A DNA stretch of 64,000 nucleotides from Pristionchus mayeri. Taxonomy: Eukaryota > Nematoda > Chromadorea > Rhabditida > Neodiplogasteridae. The translations under genes and the position numbers were made by a program. The stretch covers positions 11,222,001-11,286,000 of the forward strand of contig BTRK01000003.1 in NCBI GenBank assembly GCA_036245805.1, written 5' to 3'. This document shows, piece after piece, positions 23,200 through 33,070 of the stretch (the first letter of the stretch is position 1; every line of letters starts with the position of its first letter). The notes beneath the pieces are model-generated. The model was not told where the DNA came from, did not search any database, and saw only the letters and a program-made list of their open reading frames with translations.

Positions 23200-26100
23200 A
23201 TGGCTACGGTTAACTGCTCCGCCTGCCCTCGTCGTTCCCACCAATGCCGCAAGATTCCCGACATTGCTGGGATGGGAAGGGAATGGCTGCTCCGCCTGAA
23301 CCTCATCGAGGATGAGTTCGAGCTGCTGCAAGAGAAGGTTGCTAGGATTCAAGGAGAGGGGAGGCGAGCGTGGCTCTGCCCGAACCACTTCAAAGGAAGA
23401 AACCACCTGGACCGCGAAGGCCCTGAAGACGTGAGTCATAATGTATTTCACCTATTGGACATACTGTCACCGTTATCAGGGCCTCTCGGCTGTATAATCC
23501 AATGCTGAATCGATAAAATGCTCTTTCTTGTTTTGTAATTGATCATCGAATTTGCCGTTTGCTTCACTACGCGTTTTTTTAGCATCGTCAGAAGGGAGAA
23601 GAGCCTCCGAGGCTCAATTAGGAGAACGATGTACAGGTACAGGGCACAATTATTTACTTCCGAAAGACATTCGAATACTCTTATGCCCTGGGGAGGCCGA
23701 ATAATATACAATCCCTGAGGAGGCAATAAAACACACATACATGTACAAGACTATGTGACATTCCAGCCCGGAGTCTTTCAGCCAGAGCCAGCTCCTACCG
23801 TAGAGGCCATGGTCGATGCCATGTCTGACCTACTTTTCCCATCGCCTCAACGCACCCAGTCTGGAGTATCTGGAGCATCTGGAGTACGTGCAACAATACC
23901 ATTTGAAATATTTATTCAATTATGAAAGCTAGAAATGTGAACGAATAGAGAAAGATCAAACAACAGAACAGTGAAACGTTGATCATTGATTAGATTTCAA
24001 ACAAATATTACCCCTTTTCACGAACTGACACGTGCCCTGATCACTAGTAGACGCACTAGAGTGTACAAAAGTGAGAGAGCGCCACCTGGCAGATTCTTGA
24101 CTAGTGGTTGTTTTGTTCACGAATTGGCTCCCTTCATTACTTGTGCTCTCTAACAGTAATAGTCGGTGAGAGAAAACGCAAACGAACTGAAGAGAGCATG
24201 CGAAGTCATTTCCCCCGTGGCACGAAAATGGAATTTCTGCCGAACTAGGCCACGCTCTATCACATTGTAATATGGTGGAATAGTACATGAAACCAGAACA
24301 CAAAACAACAATTTTAGAACGATAAAACTTATAATTCCCTATTACAATATAGCGAGTATTATTTACATCATTTCAGTCCTACATCCGATCTCAAGAAACG
24401 ACCAACACCGAAGTGACCTCTGAGACGGGTGTTCAATGTGGTCCCCCTACCCCACCCAGTCACGACTACTTCCTAGTGAAGAAAGAATGCCTTCTTTCCC
24501 TCTTCACTCGTTGCCACCAGTGTGGGAAGAAGGAGATCGAGGAGGGCACATTCAAGTGCCGCACCGTAGGCTCGGTACTGGTCCTGCAATGGGAGTGTTT
24601 AGTGTGCGAGAGAGAAGTCGAGTGGCATTCTCAGCCTATGGTCGAAAGATACTTCGAGGGAAACCTCAAGTTGACTTCGGCCGTCCACACTACTTCTGTA
24701 TCCCGCCCGGTTAGTCCATATAACTATGTTGAAAAAACAGAACAACCTAGTCCCAATGGCCGTAAAGAACAGTAGCCCGGAAACTGAATTCAGAGATTCC
24801 TGGACATGGGCAAGCTAATCGGTCTCGCACTTCCCTCTGAGCGGACAATGCGACGACAGCTCAAACGGATTGTGGTTCCCGCTGTGGATAAGGTCTTCAT
24901 CAGACACATGAAACAAGCTGAGGCCACCGTGCGAACGTCCAACATAGTTAGTGAATACTCCTTGCATTACTGCTGTTATGCCCTCCCTACATCCCTTCGA
25001 CAGCCCTCCCCCCCTCTCACCTGATCTCCTTCTTCTTCATCTCCCCGGCGAGGCAGCCTTCGCTGCCCACCCTCAATTGTTTCAATGAGGGGATCTACCC
25101 ACTACCCCTGATTTCCCCCACCTTTGGTAGTGATCCACCATACTTCTCGCGTTCGAAAGTAGCCGAGCTCCAGACCCTGTAAAGCATAAATGTGTTAGGT
25201 ATACTGTAGCATCTGAAATGACCGAGGGATACGGTAGGTATAGTAGTGATTTACAGTACGACACAATCGCAATCATTTCAAATTTCGAATTTCAGGCAGG
25301 CATTGGCATCGCAGTCGATGGGCGGTATTCCCATGTGGGCCGAACGGCACCCAATTGCACCGTTCCCTTCGTGGACATCGAGAGTAATCTCATCGTCCAC
25401 GTCAAGAATATGCATAAGGATATGCCGGGGATAGGTAGTGTTAGTTGGAGTGAGTAATGATTATGTCCTTCTATTCCAGATGGGGTGAGTGGTCGTATGG
25501 AGAAGGAGGGAGTGAGGATGGGGCTGAGGGAACTGCAGGCGAAGCAACTCGTGGTTAGTCATCAACAAACACTGACCCATAATATACAAACTAGGAATGG
25601 TTTTACAATGAATGGTTTATTTCATTCTCCTCCGATCGGATCGGTGAGAGATCATTGAGAAGTAAGAGTCATTTGGTGATAAACCATTCCTAATTGAAAC
25701 GGGAACCATGCTGGTTTGCTTTAGATCACATCGCTCGTATCTGACAATGATGCCAAGATATCCAAAATGATGCGTGATCTCTTTCCTGGAATTCAGCATC
25801 ACTTGGACTTCTGGCACATTGTCAAGAATCTGAACAAGGCGCTTTGCGAGGTACTCAAAATAACTTAGTTGACACAACAATATACTCAGAATATAGTATA
25901 GCACAAATAGCAATATTTGCATTCAGCTAACAAAGCGCAAAGACTGCCCCCGCATCGAGCACTGGCGACGCGAGCTGATCGACCACTGCTACTTCGTCCA
26001 TGGAAAGTTCGAGAAGGACAGGACGAAGGGAGTAGAATACATGAAAAGTTCGCTCGCTCACGTCGCTGGGTGGCATAAGAATTTTGAGAAGGTTAGCATG

Positions 26101-27388
26101 AATGTTGGAATGATTAATGAGCAGTATTAGTACACATTAGTACCCATGCACGTTAATAAATATGTGCTTCAGGTCCCCTTCTTGAAAGGTATCAGCGAAT
26201 GCCTCCACGATGCTCTCCCCGATGCTTCAGATCACGAGATCGATCCGAAAAGCGCTGAGTTCGCTCATCTGAAGGAGGTCATCCTCAATCCTTCCTTCAT
26301 CCTCGCCCTGGAACGAGCCTCCCCCAAGAAGAACACGTCACCATGCGAATGGTTTAACAGCTTGCTGAACATCTACGCGCCCAAGCGGATAGCCAGGTTA
26401 GTAATCAATACCGTCATTACCTCCACTAATTGAAACGTCTAATATCCAGTTATTAACTCATCTATTTAGTTCGGCTGTGGCTTACGAGGATAAGGTGAAG
26501 ATGGGGGTGTTGCACCACAACACCATTGCGATGGCAGGCGTGCTCGGAGTGAGAAAGGAGAAGTCCTCCTACCAGACAAGAGCAAAGGGTAAAGAGGCAA
26601 AGTGTGTGAAGAGGAAGATGGAATCAGTGGACCAGTACTGGAGGAGAGAAGTTAGTATATTCAAACTAAATTAGTTCATCGAGCTATGCCGAAATTGTTA
26701 ACAAAAAAAATATGTCTAACTAATATCTTGTCAGGTCTGGGATGAGGTGGAAGGAGTGGTCCGTGAGATGAAGGATGCTTCATTCCTCAAGAGGAAGGGA
26801 ATCCCCGACTCCAATCGCTACATGGCTGCTCTCTATGCCGATGAGGAGGAGTCGGAAGGCGATTCGAAGGGAGATGAGAGCGATGTCTCCATTGAGTACG
26901 GAGCGGCATACGGAGAGGATGTCGATTCAGACTCCAATCCAATCGCCCCCTCCGAGGACGATTCGGAGCACGAGGAAGGAGATGATACAGGCGAGTCCCG
27001 AGTAGAAGAAGTGCCAGTGGGAGAGGAGGGAGCTGAGGTAGTGGATGCCTCCTCTGGACCAGACTGGGATGAGGGAGAAGATGAGAAGAAGGTCGCCGGT
27101 ATTGGGAGTGGACGAGGAAGAGGAAGTGGAAGAGGGCGAGGGAGAGGACCTCGGCGAGGCCGCGGCAGGGGAAGAGGAGCATCCAGTGGGAAGGGAAGAG
27201 AGAAAGCTGATCGAGAGACGGAAGGAGAAGACGAGGAAGAGCCATCTACGAAGCAGGGAAGGAAGAGGAAAGCGAAGAGAGGGCAGGAAGATGGAGAAGA
27301 TGGAGAAGATGAGGGATCCGACGGCGACTCGACGTACGAGCCACCCAAGAGAGGGCGAGGAAGAGGGCGAGGGAAGAAGCAAGCATAG
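23200..27388 (+). CDS. THAP-domain DDE transposase-like protein, complete
   Basis: Eleven exons with consistent phases: 23200-23430, 23767-23883, 24377-24709, 24794-24946, 25296-25434, 25480-25553, 25725-25850, 25927-26091, 26173-26396, 26470-26650, 26735-27388; 798 residues. Domains: an N-terminal THAP-like zinc finger (C6, C9, Trp29, C60, H63, F64); a CxxC...CxxC zinc region near 162-200; a catalytic core with AVDGRY (Asp286), RMEKEG, LVSDND (Asp356), HLDFWHIVKNL (Asp377) and PCEWFNSLLNIYAPK (Glu505), followed by an acidic linker and an RGRGRG-rich basic tail from about residue 700. This matches widespread transposase-like proteins that I associate with the Kolobok superfamily. All key residues and all splice sites are intact, so it is either a recently active transposase or a domesticated one. 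Antisense open frames over the last exon are shadows. Confidence 0.85.
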
Positions 27389-27710
27389 GTGGGGGTAGAG
27401 GGTAGGGATCATGCAGGGTTCGTGAGTTATTGTTAGGATAGACATACAGTGAAACACTTGTTTAATCTCCATTTTCATACTTACTTGACGTGTGGTGTTG
27501 TTGATGTTGTTGTTGTTGCATTGTCCCATCGTCGTCTGGATGGCGCGTCTTTGATCTGCAAAAAATGGAATCGTTGTGAGAATTTATTAAATTGATTATG
27601 GATGAGACACATTTCAAACATCTTTAGACTCTTCTGTGCTCTATACTAAATACGTAGCAGAGACTAACCAACAGACTGAGGGACACAACCATAGATGTGC
27701 GGGAATTGTA

Positions 27711-28072
27711 TCGGGGGGGGGGGGTGCCCATCCGGATGGGCACCCCCCTTCGACGTATAGGGGTCATGGTCAAAAATCGATCGGTAGGTCAAGACTAAGT
27801 ACCGTAACCAATCGATAGTACAGTACACCCTGATACCGTATATGGATACCGTAACCCGCGAATATCGGAAACTAACTTTATTTTTAAAAACTCCTGGTAC
27901 CGTGCCCAATCGATTGTACAGTACCCATGTCACTACCGTAACCCAGTTACATGGGTCAGATCCAGTTCCAGGGTGTACTGTACAATCGATTGGTTACGGT
28001 ACTTAGTCTTGACCTACCGGCCGATTTTTTTACCATGACCCCGTCGAAGGGGGGTGCCCTCCCCCCCCCCCG
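27711..28072. mobile_element. Foldback MITE with G/C-run ends
   Basis: The left arm begins ATCGGGGGGG and the right arm ends CCCCCCCGAT. The mirrored interior includes GTACTTAGTCTTGACCTAC, and AATCGATTGGTTACGG with its complement. Arms of about 150 bp surround a spacer near 27,860-27,950. It sits where the missing downstream exons of the eIF3h fragment would be. Confidence 0.85.
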
Positions 28073-28244
28073 ATTACGGTATCCCAATACCATAAGCAAA
28101 GTACGGTACTTAGGGAACGGTGCAGTCATGAGCTACTCCTACTCTACACTTGTGAGTATGGCCACTACATTAAATCAAATTCAAGATTCTGCAAACATAA
28201 AAATAAAAAAGGTAAAGCACCAAGGTATTCGGGATAATCTTACT

Positions 28245-28949
28245 GAGGGGACTCAGCCATCTCCTGATTGAAGCATGCAGAGAAGGGGTGTGCCTGGTAG
28301 AAGCGCACCAGTTCGTAATCGATGTTCATGTTTCTGGAAAGAAGACAGTAATGAAACATTTGCCAAGACGTGATAAGCTATGCGGTTGACTGGCGATCGT
28401 AGGATTCAGGGTTGTTTTCGTACTCCCTCATTCCAGTGTTATTGCTCATGTGCAAGTATTGTATCAAAGGCTAGTCCCATGATCGCCGTCAGGAGTAAAC
28501 GAATTTTAGCAACCAGATCTCACCTGAACTTCCTGAGCATGTCGATCATCTCCGCCTGCTTCATCTCTTCATATTGCTGATTAGCTTGGTTCGCACTTCC
28601 CCAGAATCGAGCATCGGCTCAGCACGAGCGGTCTAAAACAAAAGAGAGTGTGGGAAAATGAAGAAATAACAAATTAGGAAAACGAACAACGAAAACATTG
28701 AAACGATCTTACTGGAGAGCAGCTGGTAATCTCGAGACGATCATCCTCGACAGCGACGAGACCAGTGAGTAGTCCCTGGCAAGCCTCACCAGCAACCTTA
28801 ACAACAAGAATAAATGGAGAAATTCAGGCTCGACATACTTCACTCATGCCAGCGTACAGTTCGCTGTCTACATGCTTGACGATCTTCATTAAGACCAGAG
28901 AATCAATTTGAACTTAGTTCACGTTCGGGGCGGAGATTTGCGCCATCAT
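28245..28949 (-). pseudogene. eif-3.H: eIF3 subunit h fragment (first four exons)
   Basis: The parent is the MPN-domain subunit h of translation initiation factor eIF3. Four minus-strand exons with GT-AG borders are clear: 28839-28949 (MAQISAPNVN, stop, VQIDSLVLMKIVKHVDSEL), 28713-28796 (GEACQGLLTGLV then RLEITSC), 28524-28632 (TARAEPMLD, then NQQYEEMKQAEMIDMLRKF) and about 28245-28333 (MNIDYELVRFYQ). These follow the Caenorhabditis protein closely and in order. Damage: a TAA codon after residue 10-11, a frameshift inside the third exon between the TARAEPML and NQQYEE parts, and loss of everything after the fourth exon, so most of the protein is absent. It lies inside the putative TTAA element, antisense to the transposase gene. 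Confidence 0.88.
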
Positions 28950-29225
28950 GGTGGACCTGTAAATATAGACTGTGAGCGGTTCAAAGATCTCGCAAACGGA
29001 AACATGATGATTTAACTATAATAAATATCAAATTCGCGATTTCGTATTAGCGTGCCTTGCCAACATTTCGTATTAGCGTGCCTTAGTGTAAAAAAGATGC
29101 TAATAAGGAGAAGCTAATATATATCAGTGTATGCAACGCAAAACATGCAAGCATTTCTGATTGCCCAATGCAAGGAACAACTCAGTTTTCATACTACTCA
29201 TTTCAATGGGCGTAGCCCAACAAAC

Positions 29226-30237
29226 CTAGAGGGAGGGGGGCGTCTCCTGCTTGACATCGGTCGCCGCCAGGAACTCCTTGCCGTTGGCGACGCCGATGTG
29301 GGCGCCCTCCCGCTTCACCAGTTCCTCCTTCGAGAGGTTGTGCGCCTGTATTTTAAATAATTACATATAATTTTAAATGTTGACCAATAATGAAACGACA
29401 AGCAAGTTGAATAATACACGTGCAAGTATAGTGTGGCTCGTGAGAGTACTCCCGAAGCAGCACTCTAGTAACGCAGTCTAGTTTCTTCAAATTCTCACTC
29501 ACTTTCTCGGTCGTTCCTCGGTCGGGCAGGTGGATGGTCTCGACCTTGACGAAGAAGTTGTACTTCATGTAGTCGGGATTCGTCAGCACCGCTCAGCAGT
29601 AGTGGTAGGAGTTCCAGGCCTCCTCGTGGATCGCCAGCGGTCCCTTGGGCGCGATCTTGAGGGTCAGCGTCGGGACCTAAACAATATAAAAATATTGATT
29701 TATCGATTAAATATGCACTAATTAACGGATAATTAGCACTCACCTTCGACTGGAGGTGGTGGATCTTGTGCGTGTACTGGCCGCGGTCGTACGAGCCGTT
29801 GAAGAGCGCGTGGATAACTCATTTTTGAGCACCTACAAAACGGGATCGATAAGTAGAGGGTAGCAGCTCATGACTGGTGGGGTGAGAAACGGAAACATGC
29901 AAGGCAGACGCGTAATTACATGGCGTGAGCGCGAGAATTGCGTCTATGGTAAACGCGGCAGAATTGTTAGGTCTGGAACTCGGGAAATGCGAGCGAGTTT
30001 CTGTATTTTTGTAAGCGGTCGGCAACATAAAATCTGGCCACATTTTTTCATTTGGCCCTAACAGACGAAGTGGAAAACACACCTTCCCCGCCGCCAGTTT
30101 CGGCCTTGCTCGCTTCTCCTCTACGGTCACTCCTCTACGGTCAGCGGAAGGACGGCATGGCTGGAACGGTTAAATAAAAAATATTAATAAAAAACAACAA
30201 AACAATCGTGGAAAACGCACTATTCCTTGACGATTAC
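29226..30237 (-). pseudogene. Phosphatidylinositol transfer protein fragment
   Basis: The parent is a class I PITP, which carries phosphatidylinositol and phosphatidylcholine between membranes. Minus-strand exons: 30221-30237 (VIVKEY), 30083-30160 (AVLPLTVEE, later EASKAETGGGEG), 29742-29832 (VLKNE, then FNGSYDRGQYTHKIHHLQSK), 29503-29676 (PTLTLKIAPKG, HEEAWNSYHYC, LTNPDYMKYNFFVKVET, LPDRGTTEK) and 29226-29345 (HNLSKEELVKREGAHIGVAN). Damage: the start ATG is gone, a 14-bp direct repeat with an in-frame TGA replaces part of the second piece, a frameshift lies in the third, a TGA (29,593-29,595) interrupts the fourth, and TAG ends the fifth. The C-terminal half is missing. It is inside the putative TTAA element, upstream of the eIF3h fragment on the same strand. 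Confidence 0.92.
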
Positions 30238-31025
30238 TCTCCGTGTTGCACGTTCTCCTCCGCCGACGACGGATGGACCGGCAGCGAACCGCTGAAACGG
30301 AGCGAATGAATGGTGAGGCTCGACAATAAAAGACAACACAAAGGAGGCAAAACTATTATGTAGTATCGACATTATCGAAGAAAAGTATTACAATCGCGAG
30401 GATGGTGGGAAAAGTCGGGAACAACTAGTCAACACGCCTTCCTACACGGTAGAGCGAACGAACACCGCATATAAGAACTGAAGTCGGCATTTCCACGCTC
30501 ATATCAAGCCAAGCCGAATTAGATGAACACGCGATTAGTGAATGAGAAGCGGGTTGAGTCAGCAATATTTATATTACAAGTTGCTCGCAAGTCTAGCGAA
30601 ACAATAGCAACTCGAAAAAAAACAGCTAGCAAATTTGGTACCATAAGCTAAAAAAAGGTGTATTCCTGCCTAAATTCATGGTGAGCAAAGTGAATTGGGC
30701 CATTCTGAAACGGAATATAACCAGTTTTGAAAAGAAACAACGTAAAAACAAGTGGAAAACGCCGATAAATGCGGAGCCCTGTCGCGGTCGCTAGGGGAAC
30801 CGGTAAATTCAAAGCCGGTAAATTGCAAAAATGGTGGGAAACTTCACCAAGGCTCACGCTACCGTTCAAATTGTTGAATTATTTTCATTGCGAATTTTCT
30901 CCACTCATATATTTTTTAAATTTTTATTTTATTTTTCGAAATAATATGTTTTCAATAGTTGATTTCAATAGAAAGAAACCAAATAATTTAAAAATATAAA
31001 CTTTGGGGCTCCCGGATCCCTTTAA

Positions 31026-31854
31026 GGGGTATGTTTCGAACATATTCAACAATCGCATCACCGCTCAGCAACGACTGTTGAAGAAAAATGCGCCGCGAAG
31101 AACAAAGGAAATTTGTTTTCTGACACGCTGTGAATCATAAATAAAATGGGGTTGATCCGCATTATTTATCACTCACCGAGTGATTTTTGATGAGTGATTT
31201 TGTATTTCAATCTGTTATTACATGGGCAAATTCAATGGACAATAGGTGATCTTCAAGCCGTTTACTACTTAGTAATCTTAACTATTCTTCGTAATTATGA
31301 TTCGTAATCTTGCTCGACACAATTAAACTACCATGCGTAATTGACGTCAACTATTTTCCGTATCCCGCCCTTACCGAACCCTGCACTTGGTGGATAGGGG
31401 ACATAAATTTGATCATCGTCATTTTCAGTCTGTTGCACCAATTTCTCCCATACTTCCAACACTTAACGGAGCTTGGTACAGATCAGAAAAAAATTGTATC
31501 ATCGCTATGCTGGAAAAATTGTATTCTCACAAATTAAATACGAATAAATGATGTGACAGTATAGACATGCAAGCAAGCAAGCATAAATACATTTATGAAA
31601 ACGATCATGTTTTTGTTTTCAAAAAAAAAAAGATTTTCCCACGTTCTCGATCCGCGTTCCAAGCACTTCTGAAATCACGGAAGTAATCATGTCAGTAGTG
31701 GGAGATCTGGAATCGATGAAAACAATCTTACCATTTCAATCGCCTAAAATAAACAGCATACACTTGTTACATTTCAAGTAAGCAACGCCTTCGTCACCAT
31801 AATCCCTTTCCCGTCTCCGTACATGCATGTGTTCATCGAGCAAGATTGTCGAAA
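31026..31854. other. No gene recognised (mirrored at 62,880-63,708)
   Basis: AT-rich arm sequence between the putative transposon end and the tRNA-like sequence. Only a short A run (31,621-31,632) and simple GCAA repeats (31,568-31,583) are notable. Confidence 0.4.
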
Positions 31855-31924
31855 CATTTGATGGGAATCGAACCCGCAACCTTTCGATCACATTGCGGAT
31901 GCTCTACCACTGATCTAGGCAACC
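31855..31924 (-). other. tRNA-like sequence (degenerate)
   Basis: The minus strand contains TAGATCAGTGGTAGAGC, close to a tRNA D-arm and box A, and 35-40 bases later GGTTCGATTCC, a perfect box B. The acceptor, anticodon and T stems do not pair properly, so this is a tRNA pseudogene or a tRNA-derived short element rather than a working tRNA. The exact mirror is at 62,810-62,879 on the plus strand. Confidence 0.5.
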
Positions 31925-32340
31925 GATGGTTATATACCCTCCCAGCTCGCGCTATGATCTTTGGAGGGTGGGCTAGGTCATGGTTATGACAGCGTCAAAA
32001 GTTTAATTGTGCTGGCACTCCTTTTTTAATGCTGGCGTTTGTAAATATCCATTTCCATAAAAAATTCAATCATATTTTACCAACATATCCCATGTTTCAT
32101 AAATGCTACAACAACAACTGGAATGATTTAAAACCAGTTCATCTGCCACGTACGAGGATAACAATCATAATTATCTATTGCTTAGCAATCCTGAGTTATT
32201 TCGATGAACCTCAGCGACTCTGCTGTCGTCCCGCTGTTCTCGTATCAATCTGTGCGCAGAGGGGCTGGCTGGGCACAGGAACTGCTCGTACCTAAAATAC
32301 TGAATGATAAACATAGGAAATAATTTTTATAGTAATAATA

Positions 32341-32378
32341 TAATGACGTGGAATAATAAAAGTTATTCCACGTCATTA
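32341..32378. repeat. Perfect 16-bp hairpin
   Basis: TAATGACGTGGAATAA, a 6-bp loop, then its exact reverse complement. The mirror copy is at 62,356-62,393. Strong enough to be a cruciform or transcript hairpin; function unknown. Confidence 0.9.
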
Positions 32379-32639
32379 CAAAATTCATCCTTTTGCTGTG
32401 ACCGACGTGTTCGTCTCCGCACACCAGACGACGTCAGTTCCGTGATGCTAGTTAACGCCAATGTCCACCTGAACACGTTTGCGAAAGCACTAGTTGCTCG
32501 AAAAAAAATCTGAAGGACATCGTGCTACCCACTGAATGTTTGCTATCAACAGAGTACGAAATACTAGGACTACATATTCGGTGATCAAAGGAACATGCTT
32601 TAGGGCAATATAAAAGTAACCACTGTATGTGTTCGTGCA

Positions 32640-33069
32640 AATGACTTTACATGTACTTGCTTCACGGGAGCAAGCAGAGAAGTGAGGACGGAGAAGTCTC
32701 ACGACTCAATCGTCTGACCTGCTGCACAAGATTTCGAAATATTGTCCCCAACATCTTCCCATGTCGTAACCACTATAAATCCAATCCATTCAATCAATCA
32801 ATCATCTTCGCTCACATGATCTTCTCGGACGATATGAAAATAAGTACGGGATCGGCGCCGGGCAGTCCCTGAGAAGCTAGCTACTGCGAGCGAACCAACA
32901 GCATACATGCTTCACTATCAATATTAGAGTCTAGAGGAAGTGGTACGTCAATTTTTGTCTGTTCGCCGGCTAATAATTCACCAATATCATCCACGTAAAG
33001 TGGTGCACAACTTCAGCACCATGGTAGGGATGGCATCGCAATAAATTACCCCCTTCATATTGAACTACT
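32640..33069 (-). repeat. Dispersed repeat family copy (left arm)
   Basis: The segment with TAGAGTCTAGAGGAAGTGG and GGTAGGGATGGCATCGCAATAA is shared, diverged, with the palindrome spacer (47,285-47,455). Related short motifs (GACTCTTA then GTGTTGCAGGTTCGCTC) occur at about 6410, 20,680, 42,400-42,560, 45,170 and 46,260-46,400. Mirror at about 61,665-62,094. Confidence 0.6.
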
Positions 33070-33070
33070 A

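Larger units (their letters stand above)
22742..31021. mobile_element. Putative TTAA-type DNA transposon with captured genes
   Basis: The left end AGGGATCCGG (22,742-22,751) directly follows TTAA (22,738-22,741). The right end CCGGATCCCT (31,012-31,021) is its exact reverse complement and directly precedes TTAA (31,022-31,025). Beyond 10 bp the ends share only an AT-rich character. Inside are a complete THAP/DDE transposase-like gene (23,200-27,388), a 360-bp foldback insertion, and minus-strand fragments of eIF3h and PITP. Family knowledge: Kolobok elements combine THAP-domain transposases with TTAA target duplications. Boundary assignment is inference: a 14-bp inverted match alone could occur by chance in a window this large; its position around a transposase of the right type is what makes it credible. 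The right end also falls within the giant palindrome arm. Confidence 0.5.

Noticed and set aside
26787..27529. Large antisense and alternative-frame open frames over the last transposase exon
   Set aside because: Shadows of a low-complexity acidic and RG-rich coding exon; no domain and no start context of their own.
31855..31924. Functional tRNA gene
   Set aside because: The acceptor, anticodon and T stems do not pair, despite good internal promoter-like boxes.
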